DNA of 64,000 nt, taken from NCBI RefSeq assembly GCF_003268475.1, contig NZ_MCIF01000002.1, positions 5,276,100 through 5,340,099 on the forward strand, written 5' to 3'. Every line of letters begins with the position of its first letter. Positions within the stretch are counted from its first letter, which is position 1. Positions 25,315 through 33,358 of the stretch are shown piece by piece. A program made the position numbers and the translations under genes. The DNA comes from Thermogemmatispora tikiterensis. GTDB taxonomy: Bacteria > Chloroflexota > Ktedonobacteria > Ktedonobacterales > Ktedonobacteraceae. Below the pieces are notes generated by a model that saw only the letters and a list, made by a program, of their open reading frames with translations, had not been told where the DNA came from and searched no databases.

Positions 25315-26277
25315 CTAGAGCAGGGCTTCCACCTCAGTGCGTGTAGGTAGAGAAGGCAAAGCGCCCTTGCGCGTAACGGTGATGGCTCCTGCGGCGTTGG
25401 CCCAGCGGAGCGCCTCCTCAAGGGGGGCACCCATTGAAAGGCGAGCGGCCAAAGCGCCGCAGAAAGCGTCGCCGGCGCCGGTTGGATCGACCTGCTGCAC
25501 ATTGAAAGCGCGCTGCCAGCGATGGAAAGGCGGAGCGCCGTTCTCGCCATGAGTGCACCACGTCGCGCCCAGCGCTCCCAGCGTAATAATCACATGCTGG
25601 GGGCCGCGCTCCAGCAACCGCTCGGCGGCGGTTTTGGCCGTCATGGCCGTATCAATGGTCAGGCCGGCCAGGAAACTCGCCTCAATCTCATTCACCACCA
25701 GGATATCCACCAGCCTGAAAAGCTCGGCAGGGAGCGTCTCCTGGGGGATCGGGGCAGCGTTGAGAATCGTCAGGAAACCGGCCTGGCGTGCCTGGTGCAG
25801 GGCGGTGGCGATAGTCTCGATACCTGTCTCGCACTGGGTCAGAAAAACGCCGGGTGGGGTCATAGCGGGTCTCTGTTGCGAGCCGAGCAGCTCCTCCATT
25901 GCCCGGCGTACCGTCTCTGCCGACAAGGTCAGATTCGCGCGTGGCAGAGCAACAATGGCATTTTGCCCGATCTCAGTTGCTATCGTCACGCAGCCTACGC
26001 CCGTACCAGCCGTGGCATCGCGGCTAACGTAGGTACAATCGACGCCCTCGGCGGCCAGCGCAGGGAAGAAGGCATCGCCAAAGGTGTCTTGACCGACATT
26101 GCCGATCAGACTCGTCTGGGCGCCGAGGCGGGCGGCAGTCACCGCCTGATTGAAGCCTTTGCCGCCGATGAACATCGCAAACTCTTCGCCGATCAAGGAC
26201 TCCCCGGGGAAAGGGAAGCGAGGTGCGCGGGCTACCAGGTCGGTCATCAGGCTGCCAAGAACAATGACTCTACCCAT
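25315..26277 (-). CDS. PfkB-family carbohydrate kinase (ribokinase-like)
   Basis: A 320-residue cytoplasmic sugar or nucleoside kinase. GGKGFNQAVTAARLGAQTSL is the first PfkB signature and DPTGAGDAFCGALAARLSMG (near residue 270) the second, with the catalytic aspartate in GAGD and the anion hole it forms. ITLGALGATWC and VVNEIEASFL are further ribokinase landmarks. It phosphorylates the hydroxyl of a sugar using ATP; ribose is likely from overall likeness but deoxyribose, fructose or nucleosides cannot be excluded. There is no sugar transporter next to it. A promoter with TATAAT lies at 26341-26370 and GAGGGGG precedes the ATG. Confidence 0.93.
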   Translation of the reverse strand: MGRVIVLGSLMTDLVARAPRFPFPGESLIGEEFAMFIGGKGFNQAVTAARLGAQTSLIGNVGQDTFGDAFFPALAAEGVDCTYVSRDATAGTGVGCVTIATEIGQNAIVALPRANLTLSAETVRRAMEELLGSQQRPAMTPPGVFLTQCETGIETIATALHQARQAGFLTILNAAPIPQETLPAELFRLVDILVVNEIEASFLAGLTIDTAMTAKTAAERLLERGPQHVIITLGALGATWCTHGENGAPPFHRWQRAFNVQQVDPTGAGDAFCGALAARLSMGAPLEEALRWANAAGAITVTRKGALPSLPTRTEVEALL

Positions 26278-26340
26278 AGAAGGACCCCCTCAATCCCTGT
26301 GGCCGCTTGCCGGCCTGCCTGCGTGTTGAAAGATATCTCT

Positions 26341-26370
26341 ATTATAGGGTACAGAAGCGCGAGATGTAAA
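26341..26370 (-). promoter_or_regulatory. Promoter for the PfkB kinase gene
   Basis: On the minus strand TTTACA (26365-26370), 18 bases, TATAAT (26341-26346), about 65 bases before the ATG at 26277. Confidence 0.75.
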
Positions 26371-26398
26371 TGCTGTGCCTGCCGGGTTGATTGCAACG

Positions 26399-27145
26399 CT
26401 AGGCTCCGTCTGCAGGGGAAGCGACGAGAGAGCGATCGTCCTCGATGCGTCCATCGCGCATAGTGATCAAACGCTGTGCCCGGCGTGCGACCTCCAGGGC
26501 GTGCGAGACCCAGACAAAGGTCAGTCCCTGCTCGCGATTGAGTGCCAGCATCAGGTCGAGGATCTCCTGGCTGGCCTCGCTATCCAGAGCCCCGGTTGGC
26601 TCATCGGCCCAGACGATAGCAGGGCGAGTAGCCAGGGCGCGGGCAATAGCCACTCGTTGGCACTGTCCGCCGCTCATCTCTGCTGGGCGGTGGCGAGCCC
26701 AACGGCTCAATCCGACCTGCTCGATGCTGGCAAGGGCTCGCTCGCGCGCTTCGCGAGGTGGCACGCCACTCACCAGTAGCGGCAGTTCGATATTTTCCAG
26801 AGCCGTCAACACTGGCAATAGATTGTAGTTTTGGAAGATGAAACCCATTGAACGAGCGCGGAAGGTTGTTAGCTCGTTATCGGTTAGTTCCTGAATATCC
26901 TGGCCTGCAATGCGAATTGTCCCCGACGTCGCCCGGTCCAGACCGCTGAGGCAGTTCAGCAACGTAGTCTTACCGCAGCCGCTTGGTCCCATGATCGCTA
27001 CAACCTCGCCGCGCCGGATTTGGAGGCTGACGCCGCGTAGCGCCTGGACCTTGAGCGTCCCGGCGCCGTAGTCCTTGTGCAGGTCAATGGCCTCGACAAT
27101 CAGCTCCTCTTGTGCTGGTAAGCTGGGGATCGCTGCGCTGGACAT
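26399..27145 (-). CDS. ABC transporter ATPase, LolD/MacB type, without adjacent permease
   Basis: A 248-residue nucleotide-binding subunit. Walker A GPSGCGKTT (53-61), Q-loop FIFQNYNLLPVLTALENIEL, signature MSGGQ (157-161), Walker B AIVWADEPTGALDS and the switch histidine in VWVSHALEVARRAQRL are all present, so it should be active. The sequence is of the LolD/MacB/FtsE branch, which pairs with FtsX-type permeases for lipoprotein, peptide or antibiotic handling. The genes on either side are a sugar kinase and a proline-rich protein, so its permease must be encoded elsewhere. AAGGA lies eight bases before the ATG. Confidence 0.93.
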   Translation of the reverse strand: MSSAAIPSLPAQEELIVEAIDLHKDYGAGTLKVQALRGVSLQIRRGEVVAIMGPSGCGKTTLLNCLSGLDRATSGTIRIAGQDIQELTDNELTTFRARSMGFIFQNYNLLPVLTALENIELPLLVSGVPPREARERALASIEQVGLSRWARHRPAEMSGGQCQRVAIARALATRPAIVWADEPTGALDSEASQEILDLMLALNREQGLTFVWVSHALEVARRAQRLITMRDGRIEDDRSLVASPADGA

Positions 27146-27361
27146 GCTCCTGTTCCTTGCTCACTTGAAGGCTGCTCGCCGTCCTGCCTGCTCTCGCTGC
27201 TGGGAGAGAGCAGGACATTCTCACTCTGAGAGTGTAGCGCGGGCCGGCCTCACGCGCAAGGGCAGGCGACATGAGGACCAGGGTTGGTCTCTGACTGGCC
27301 AGGGGCGCGAGGCCGGCGCCGACGCTGTCTCGTCGGATCAGCTGGTCACCTGGAGCACCGA

Positions 27362-28201
27362 CTACGGCTGACCCGGTTCTCCCCGGGGAGCGCTACGCCT
27401 GCTGGCCTCCTCTGGGTTAGCGGCCAGGGTGGACCAGGACTGCCCTGGTGCGGCTGCGTCCAGGGCGCTTTCTGGCAAGGCTCCCAACGGTGGGACGTCT
27501 GCCGGAGGCGTGGGAGGCTCTCCGGTGCCGGCTGCAGTGGAAACAGCCTCCTGCTGCACGCCAGCGGGAGCTGTAGCGGTAGCGGGATCTGGGCCAGAGG
27601 CCGCTGTAGGGGTGCTCTCAGGAGCTGGCGGCGGTGCGACGACGGTGGTCCCGTCGCTGGTGGGTGTGACTGTGACGGCAGGGGAGCCCGCCGGTGGGGG
27701 AACATAGCCCGGAGGGGCGTAGCCTGGGCTGAGAGCAGGCCCTGGTGGCATTGGCATGGCAAATGGCGGTGGGTAGGCGATCGGGCCGCCAGCGGGATAG
27801 GCTGCTACAGAGGGAAACGAAGGGGGATAAGCTGGATAGGCCGCAGGAGGAGCAGCCGCACCACTGACCGATGGCTGAGCAGGCAAGGGACCTGACGCCG
27901 CTGCTGGCGGGGCACTGGCCTGCTCCTGTCCTTCGCCATGCAGACGCTCCAGCTCCTGCTGGATTTCTTTGATATGCTGCTCAAGGGTGGCGAGATTCTG
28001 ACAGAGTGGCAGCAGCTCGCTCTGGCTGAGTCTCCCATTGCAATACAACTCCATGACTTTGTTGGAGAGTGTCCGGTGCTCCAGACTGGCCTTGTAGCTC
28101 AGGTCATTCAGCACGATCTGCAGGTGCTGCATACGGGCCAGACGAGCCGCCTGCTGGGCTGCCTTTTCCAGGCCATGCTGGATGCTTTCTAAAATACTCA
28201 T
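27362..28201 (-). CDS. Coiled-coil protein with long proline/alanine-rich tail
   Basis: A 279-residue protein I do not recognise. Residues 1-95 are helical and probably coiled coil (QHGLEKAAQQAARLARMQHL, then LATLEQHIKEIQQELERLHG). From about residue 98 onward the chain is low-complexity Pro/Ala/Tyr/Gly (PAYPPSFPSV, PPGYAPPGYVPPP) and ends in an acidic-then-basic stretch. No membrane helix or signal peptide. The ATG at 28201 has AAGGAG about eight bases upstream; a TTG just before it is in frame. It is divergent from the IclR gene and has its own extended -10 promoter. Comparable N-terminal-helix plus P-rich-tail design appears in the LapA-like protein at 55.4-55.8 kb. Confidence 0.75.
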   Translation of the reverse strand: MSILESIQHGLEKAAQQAARLARMQHLQIVLNDLSYKASLEHRTLSNKVMELYCNGRLSQSELLPLCQNLATLEQHIKEIQQELERLHGEGQEQASAPPAAASGPLPAQPSVSGAAAPPAAYPAYPPSFPSVAAYPAGGPIAYPPPFAMPMPPGPALSPGYAPPGYVPPPAGSPAVTVTPTSDGTTVVAPPPAPESTPTAASGPDPATATAPAGVQQEAVSTAAGTGEPPTPPADVPPLGALPESALDAAAPGQSWSTLAANPEEASRRSAPRGEPGQP

Positions 28202-28264
28202 CAATACGCTCCTTCTGCTGCTCGCGGGCGATAGTACCTCTCAGCTCTGCCCTCACCGGCCCTC

Positions 28265-28273
28265 ATTATAGCA
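28265..28273 (-). promoter_or_regulatory. Extended -10 promoter for the proline-rich protein gene
   Basis: On the minus strand TGC-TATAAT (TATAAT at 28265-28270). There is no good -35 hexamer. It is back to back with the IclR promoter. Confidence 0.6.
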
Positions 28274-28318
28274 AAGGGGCGACGCTGGCGTCGAGACAGG
28301 GTCGGTGCAGCGGCCCAT

Positions 28319-28347
28319 TTGACAGGCCAGCTCTCCTGTGCTATACT
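28319..28347 (+). promoter_or_regulatory. Strong promoter of the iclR-prpD-comA-like operon
   Basis: A consensus TTGACA (28319-28324), 17 bases, TATACT (28342-28347), with TGC as an extended -10 element. Transcription would begin near 28354, inside the first operator. Confidence 0.88.
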
Positions 28348-28353
28348 AAGGTG

Positions 28354-28386
28354 TCCATTATGTGGATGATATTCCACTATGTGGAA
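28354..28386 (+). promoter_or_regulatory. Tandem palindromic operators, probable IclR autoregulation site
   Basis: Two related palindromes, TCCA-TTATG-TGGA (28354-28366) and the perfect TTCCAC-TAT-GTGGAA (28372-28386), have centres 19 bases apart, so they lie on nearly the same face of the helix. They start at the predicted +1 and run up to the Shine-Dalgarno of the IclR gene. IclR-family regulators bind TTCCA/TGGAA-type inverted repeats, so repression of its own operon is the natural reading. Confidence 0.7.
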
Positions 28387-28402
28387 AGGAGGCGCTGAAG
28401 TA

Positions 28403-29281
28403 ATGCCCTCGGAGGAGGCGCGTGCGACGCGGGTGGGGGTCCTGGACAAGGCGATGGCCATTCTAGAGGCCTTCCCGCGGGGGGAGAGTGCTCTTCTGCC
28501 CCAGGAAATTGCCGAGAGGACCGGGCTACCGCTCCCGACAGTCTATCGGCTGGCTCAGGCTCTTGCCGAGCATGGGCTGCTGATGAAAGAAGGCTCGCGC
28601 TTTCGTTTAGGGCTGACCCTCCTGCGTCTTGGTTTGCTGGTAGCCGAGAGCATTGACGTACGCAGGCAGGCTCTGCCTCATCTCACCTGGCTCAACGGCC
28701 AGACGGGAGAAAACGCCGAGCTACACATTCGCCAGCACGAGACCAGGGTTGTCATCGAGGTCGTGCGCAGCCCCCACAATTTGCGTCCCTTTGCCGAGAT
28801 CGGGGCCCCGCTGCCGCTGCATCGAGGCGCTGCTGGCAAGGTCTTACTGGCCTGGCTCGCTGGCGAAGAGCGCCTGGCTCTGGCCCGGGCCAGCCGTGAG
28901 CGCTTTGACAGTGAGCAGGTGGCTGGAGAACGGAATTGGGATGAAGGGAGCTTTTTGGCCGAGCTGGAGAGGGTGCGGCGTCAGGGATGGGCCTACAGTG
29001 AAGGCGAGCGGGTTGCTGGAGTGGCAGGGCTGGCCGCGCCTATCTTTGATAGCAGGGGCCAGGTAGCGGCAGCTCTCACGCTCGTCGCGCCCGCTGCTCG
29101 TCTTGGGCCGGAGCAACGGGCGCGCGCTATCCCCCTCGTCTGTCAGGCCGCGCGCCGTGCCTCCTACGACATGGGTCATACCGCCAGTGCCGCCAGCCTT
29201 GCTGGCGCGGCAGGCTCAGAGCGGCAAGAGCAGCGCCATCAGCGCCACGACGGTGTCGGCGCTGAGCCGCCCATGCCTTGA
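28403..29281 (+). CDS. IclR-family transcriptional regulator
   Basis: A 292-residue regulator with an N-terminal winged helix-turn-helix (IAERTGLPLPTVYRLAQALA, about residues 30-60) and the C-terminal IclR effector domain (TWLNGQTGENAELHIRQHET, GAPLPLHRGAAGKVLLAWL, EGERVAGVAGLAAPIFDSRG). Family members sense small organic acids or aromatics. The ATG at 28403 is ten bases after AAAGGAGG; an ATG at 28379 in the same frame lies inside the second operator and is less likely. It is the first gene of the operon with the MmgE/PrpD and ComA-like genes, so its effector is probably their substrate or product. Confidence 0.95.
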   Translation: MPSEEARATRVGVLDKAMAILEAFPRGESALLPQEIAERTGLPLPTVYRLAQALAEHGLLMKEGSRFRLGLTLLRLGLLVAESIDVRRQALPHLTWLNGQTGENAELHIRQHETRVVIEVVRSPHNLRPFAEIGAPLPLHRGAAGKVLLAWLAGEERLALARASRERFDSEQVAGERNWDEGSFLAELERVRRQGWAYSEGERVAGVAGLAAPIFDSRGQVAAALTLVAPAARLGPEQRARAIPLVCQAARRASYDMGHTASAASLAGAAGSERQEQRHQRHDGVGAEPPMP

Positions 29282-29352
29282 GCAAATGAAGGCGCATGTG
29301 AAACCAGCTACTCCTCTCGGGAGTACTGGCATTGGGAAGGAGGTCAGCAATC

Positions 29353-30741
29353 ATGACGCTCGTTGAAGAGCTAGCAAACTTTGTGGTACGCAGCAGCTAT
29401 GAGGATCTCTCGGCAGAGGCGCGCCGTGAGTTAAAGATTCGCGTGCTCGATTCGCTGGGGTGTGCCATTGGAGCCTTAGAGGGGCGACCTCTGGCTATTT
29501 TGCGTGAGCAGATCAAAGACTTTGGGGGCAATCCGCTGTCGACCTTGATTGCTGGAGGTCAAACGGCGCCAGACCGTGCGGCTTTCTACAACTCTGCCCT
29601 GGTGCGCTATCTCGACTATAACGATACCTTCATTGCTAAAGGGGAAAGCTGCCATCCCAGCGATAATCTGGGCGCTGTCCTGGCAGCCAGCGAGTATGCT
29701 GATCGCAACGGCAAGGATCTCCTGACTGCCCTGGCCGTGGCCTATCAGGTGCAGTGCCGGCTATCGGAGGTGGCCCCGGTACGGGCCAGGGGCTTTGACC
29801 ATACCGTTGAGGGCACGTACGCTGTGGCGGCTGGCGTCTCGCGCGCTCTGGGCCTGGATGCCCAGCGCACAGCTAACGCCATCGCCATCAGCGGTACCGC
29901 CTATAACGCCCTGCGCGTCACCCGCACCGGCAGCATCTCCCACTGGAAAGGGATGGCCTACCCGGCGGTGGCCCACGCTGGTACTCATGCCACCTTCCTG
30001 GCCATGCGTGGCATGACCGGGCCGATCGAAGTCTTCGAGGGCAATAAGGGCTTCATGGAGAGCATCGCCGGACGCTTTACCATCGACTGGTCGCGCGAGA
30101 ATCTGGAGATTGTTCGGCGCACCAGCATCAAAAAGTACAACGCTGAGTTCCACTCTCAGCCGACTCTGGAGGGCATTCTGCAGCTGCGCGAGCAGCACCA
30201 GCTACGTGCCGATCAGATTGAGCGTATTGAGATCGATACCTTCGATGTCGCCTATCATATTATCGGTGGAGGAGAAGAGGGAGACAAGCGCATTGTGCGC
30301 ACCAAGGAGGAGGCCGATCATAGTCTCCACTACATGGTGGCGGTGGCCCTGCTCGATGGCAAGGTGACCCCCGAACAATATCGGCCCGAGCGCATCGTGG
30401 CCAGCGATGTGCAGGCCTTGCTCCGCAAGGTCGAGGTGCGGCCCGCCGACGATCTCAGTGCCCGCTTCCCTGTCGAGATGCCCTGTCGCATCCGGGTCCT
30501 GCTGACCGATGGGCGGCGCTATGATCTGGAGATTGCCGACTATCCGGGCTTCTATAGCCGCCCGCTGAGCTGGGAGCAGGCACTAGAGAAGTTCGAGAGT
30601 CTGACGGCTCCCTACACTGACGGCGAGCTGCGGCGCGCCATCGCCGAGACAGTGCAGCATCTGGATGAGGTGCCGGTGCGCCAGCTCACGGCCTTGCTGG
30701 CCCAGGTGCGCCTGCCAGCCGCTGGCGGGCCTGCCCTCTAG
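29353..30741 (+). CDS. MmgE/PrpD-family dehydratase or decarboxylase
   Basis: A 462-residue cytoplasmic enzyme of the MmgE/PrpD superfamily (2-methylcitrate dehydratase, cis-aconitate decarboxylase and relatives), which act on small di- and tricarboxylic acids without a metal cluster. Landmarks are LDSLGCAIGALEG, YNSALVRYLDYNDTFIAKGE (aspartate and asparagine of the active site), HPSDNLGAVLAASEYADRNG, GFDHTVEGTYAVAAGVSRAL, SHWKGMAYP and HSQPTLEGILQLREQH. It starts 72 bases after the IclR gene with AAGGAGG about nine bases before the ATG. No methylcitrate synthase or lyase is nearby, which argues against simple propionate metabolism; the ComA-like partner downstream suggests a sulfonated acid as substrate, by inference. 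Confidence 0.92.
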   Translation: MTLVEELANFVVRSSYEDLSAEARRELKIRVLDSLGCAIGALEGRPLAILREQIKDFGGNPLSTLIAGGQTAPDRAAFYNSALVRYLDYNDTFIAKGESCHPSDNLGAVLAASEYADRNGKDLLTALAVAYQVQCRLSEVAPVRARGFDHTVEGTYAVAAGVSRALGLDAQRTANAIAISGTAYNALRVTRTGSISHWKGMAYPAVAHAGTHATFLAMRGMTGPIEVFEGNKGFMESIAGRFTIDWSRENLEIVRRTSIKKYNAEFHSQPTLEGILQLREQHQLRADQIERIEIDTFDVAYHIIGGGEEGDKRIVRTKEEADHSLHYMVAVALLDGKVTPEQYRPERIVASDVQALLRKVEVRPADDLSARFPVEMPCRIRVLLTDGRRYDLEIADYPGFYSRPLSWEQALEKFESLTAPYTDGELRRAIAETVQHLDEVPVRQLTALLAQVRLPAAGGPAL

Positions 30742-30870
30742 AGCAAGAGGGGGGTGGGCAGGTCGCAGCCCCCCGAGCGGCAGAGCGGCGCGTGGGTCCT
30801 GCGGCCTGCCAGTTCGGATAGTGGACCTGGCGGGAGATAGTAAACGGGCGATCAGACAAGGAGGGAGACA

Positions 30871-31701
30871 ATGGCAGAGCGTGGCTTTACCTTCCTACGC
30901 ATGAATGAGCGGCAGAGCAAGCCGCGAACACGCGGTATTACCGAGATTCGCGGCCCCTACTACACGGCGATGGGAAAGCGCTACCTGGAGGACGTGCTCG
31001 AGACGATGGGCGAATACGTTGACTCGCTCAAGTACGCTGGCGGCTCTTTCACGCTGATGCCGCCCAAAGCCGTACGCGAGCTGAACGAGACCGCCCACCG
31101 CTACAATGTGCTGGTCTCGACTGGCGGTTTCATCGAGTATGTCCTCACTCAAGGTGCGCAGGCCGTTGATCGCTATGTTAAGGAGTGTCGCGATCTGGGC
31201 TTCGACATTATCGAGATCTCTAGCGGCTTTATCACGATCCCTATCGATGACTGGCTGCGCCTGGTGGAGAAGGTGCAGAAGGAGGGTCTGAAAGCCAAGC
31301 CTGAAGTCGGTATTCAGTTCGGTGCTGGTGGCGCGACCAGCGTTGAGGAGTTGGAGGCCGAGGGGACGCGCGATGTAGGTTGGGCCATTGCTCAGGCCAG
31401 GCGCTTCCTGGAGGCCGGCGCCTACATGATCATGATCGAGTCCGAAGGAATCACGGAGAACGTCAAGACCTGGCGTACCGATGCGGTGGCCAGGATCATC
31501 GCCGAGCTTGGCCTGGAAAAAGTGATGTTCGAGGCCGCCGACCCCGAGGTCTTTACCTGGTACATCAAGAACTACGGTCCCGAGGTCAATCTCTTCGTCG
31601 ATCACAGCCAGATCGTACAGCTGGAGTGCCTGCGCTCAGGTATCTGGGGCACGAAGAGCGTCTGGGGCCGCATCCTCACCTACAAAGGCGAGCAATCCTG
31701 A
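30871..31701 (+). CDS. ComA-like phosphosulfolactate synthase family protein
   Basis: A 276-residue TIM-barrel protein of the (2R)-phospho-3-sulfolactate synthase (ComA) family, which adds sulfite to phosphoenolpyruvate as the first step of coenzyme M synthesis. Typical stretches are GPYYTAMGKRYLEDVLETMG, VDSLKYAGGSFTLMP, LVSTGGFIEYVLTQG, DIIEISSGFITIP, KPEVGIQFGAGGATSVEELE, MIMIESEGITENVKTWRTD and VNLFVDHSQIVQLECLRSGI. The lysine of SLKY and glutamate residues of the active site are in place. Many bacterial homologues have unknown roles. GGAGG precedes the ATG. It follows the MmgE/PrpD gene by 129 bases and is closed by a strong terminator, so it is the last gene of the operon. Confidence 0.9.
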   Translation: MAERGFTFLRMNERQSKPRTRGITEIRGPYYTAMGKRYLEDVLETMGEYVDSLKYAGGSFTLMPPKAVRELNETAHRYNVLVSTGGFIEYVLTQGAQAVDRYVKECRDLGFDIIEISSGFITIPIDDWLRLVEKVQKEGLKAKPEVGIQFGAGGATSVEELEAEGTRDVGWAIAQARRFLEAGAYMIMIESEGITENVKTWRTDAVARIIAELGLEKVMFEAADPEVFTWYIKNYGPEVNLFVDHSQIVQLECLRSGIWGTKSVWGRILTYKGEQS

Positions 31702-31721
31702 TCCAGCGCCTGCCTCTAGCC

Positions 31722-31758
31722 AGCGGGGAGAACGAACTTCTCATTCTCCCCGCTTTTT
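31722..31758 (+). terminator. Intrinsic terminator of the iclR-prpD-comA-like operon
   Basis: A perfect 11-bp stem AGCGGGGAGAA/TTCTCCCCGCT (31722-31732 with 31744-31754), an 11-base loop and an immediate T5 run. Confidence 0.95.
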
Positions 31759-31787
31759 GTTCACATTCAGCTGCACTGCAGGAAAGC

Positions 31788-31816
31788 TTGCTTTCTCGTC
31801 TCTGTAATGCTATTCT
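31788..31816 (+). promoter_or_regulatory. Promoter of the ArsR-DUF2087 gene
   Basis: TTGCTT (31788-31793), 17 bases, TATTCT (31811-31816); TGC precedes the -10. The -10 box overlaps the first operator palindrome. Confidence 0.65.
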
Positions 31817-31840
31817 CTAAAGAGAATTATGCACATAATT
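31813..31840 (+). promoter_or_regulatory. Two overlapping palindromes, probable autoregulatory operator
   Basis: TTCTCT-AA-AGAGAA (31813-31826) runs directly into AATTATG-CA-CATAATT (31825-31840), sharing two bases. Both are perfect palindromes placed over the -10 box and transcription start of a gene for an ArsR-type regulator, the classic layout for self-repression. Confidence 0.65.
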
Positions 31841-31868
31841 GCATAGAATTGAAAGGAGCAACTTACCT

Positions 31869-33308
31869 GTGGATCACAAGCCAGTAGTGGGGTCAGATGG
31901 GCGGCTAGAGATTGCTCTAGCGCCTGTCTACAATGTCCTCAACAGCCTGGCGCTTCTCTGCGAAGCCGGACGGCTACGCGGTCTCAACGCCTGGGTGGAG
32001 CGTAGTGCCCAGCGCCTGACTGCTGAGCAGCGGCAGACGCACAAACTTATCTTTAGCGGGTTACGCGATGTACTCGTGGCTGGGGTAGCCGCTGCTTCAT
32101 TCGCTGATTTTGCCACCTACCTGGAAGAGCTGGCTGGTATTGATCCAGAGGATTTACGCGATCGGGCGCTCCAGCATCTGCGCGCGCGTTGCGAGCGTCG
32201 TCTCTCCGCCACAGATGCTGAAGGACCCGCACCAGTGCCGTCGCCCGCGCGCCTACTCGCCGAACCAGAGACCTACCTTGCCTGTGCTGCCTATGCCGAC
32301 GATGCTACCGCGGTGGCTGAACCAGCCTTGCTGCGTGAAGCGCATCGCTGGCTCAATCAGCCGACAGCCATGCAAGAGCTGGTCGTGCAGCATCTCCGTA
32401 CACTCTGGCAGAAGCTCCTTGAGGCCGAGTGGCGGCGAGTACAGCCCATCCTACGCTGGCAGGTTGAGCAATTCAGTCACTATCAAGAATCAGCAGAGGA
32501 AGAGGTAGCAGCTGATCTGTTTCTGGCCCTCACTGGGCGTGAGCTGCCCACGGCTATCGAGGAGCGTACTATCGGAGTGGAGCGGCTGGTTCTGGTGCCG
32601 TCCTGGCATATGGGGCGTCATGTTAGCTGCTGGGAGCATGAGGAAGCGCTCTATCTCTTTTTCAGCGAGCCGCCCAACTACGATGTGGCTTTGCTCACCG
32701 CTCCCGTGGGGCAGGCTGAGCTGCGCGCGCGTCTGGCGGCGCTGGCGGATGAGACGCGCCTGCGCCTGATCGAGCTACTGGCTGAGCGTGATGAACTGAC
32801 TGCTCAGGAGCTGATTACGGCTCTGGGCCTGAGTCAGTCGAATGTCTCGCGCCACCTCAAGCAGCTGGTCTCGCTTGGTTATCTCTACGAAAGTCGCGCC
32901 AGTGGAGCTGCGAAAGCCTATCGCCTCAGCGCGCCCTACTTCGTGCGGACCGCTCGCGCCCTGAAAGAGTTGATCAGCCTGCCAGTGGGGCAGCGCAGTG
33001 CTGACGAAGAGGCGCATCGTGGCGGATCGCATGCTCCCGATGTGCGTCGCTTCCTCGATCGGCAGGGGCGGCTCTGCCTCTGGCCGCCGGCCAAGCTGGG
33101 CGATAAGCAGCTCGTTCTCAGCTATCTGGCCTCCTTCTTTGAAGCGGGACGGCGCTACAGCGAGCAAGAGGTAAATGCCATTCTGGACCAGCATAGCGTG
33201 ATCAACGATAGCGCAGCCCTGCGTCGCGCGCTGTGTGAATATCGCTTCTTAGAGCGGACGCGCGACGGTACCTGCTACTGGCTGGTGGCAATAGAGGCCC
33301 AAAGCTGA
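31869..33308 (+). CDS. ArsR-type winged-helix regulator fused to DUF2087
   Basis: A 479-residue protein with three parts. Residues 1-270 resemble the N-terminal helical part of DUF5937-type ArsR regulators (LAPVYNVLNSLALLCEAGRL onward). Residues about 285-360 are an ArsR winged helix: LAALADETRLRLIELLAERD, ALGLSQSNVSRHLKQLVSLG, YLYESRASGAAKAYRL. Residues about 395-470 are a DUF2087 domain (VRRFLDRQGRLCLWPPAKLG, YSEQEVNAILDQHSVINDSA, LCEYRFLERTRDGTCYWLV). No metal-binding CxC of the classical arsenic sensors is present. The GTG at 31869 follows AAAGGAG by about eleven bases. It is monocistronic and converges on the HAD gene. Confidence 0.87.
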   Translation: MDHKPVVGSDGRLEIALAPVYNVLNSLALLCEAGRLRGLNAWVERSAQRLTAEQRQTHKLIFSGLRDVLVAGVAAASFADFATYLEELAGIDPEDLRDRALQHLRARCERRLSATDAEGPAPVPSPARLLAEPETYLACAAYADDATAVAEPALLREAHRWLNQPTAMQELVVQHLRTLWQKLLEAEWRRVQPILRWQVEQFSHYQESAEEEVAADLFLALTGRELPTAIEERTIGVERLVLVPSWHMGRHVSCWEHEEALYLFFSEPPNYDVALLTAPVGQAELRARLAALADETRLRLIELLAERDELTAQELITALGLSQSNVSRHLKQLVSLGYLYESRASGAAKAYRLSAPYFVRTARALKELISLPVGQRSADEEAHRGGSHAPDVRRFLDRQGRLCLWPPAKLGDKQLVLSYLASFFEAGRRYSEQEVNAILDQHSVINDSAALRRALCEYRFLERTRDGTCYWLVAIEAQS

Positions 33309-33358
33309 AGCGAGGCGACCGTTGGCATTGGGCGCGTCACGCCAGCGTGAGGGCCAGC

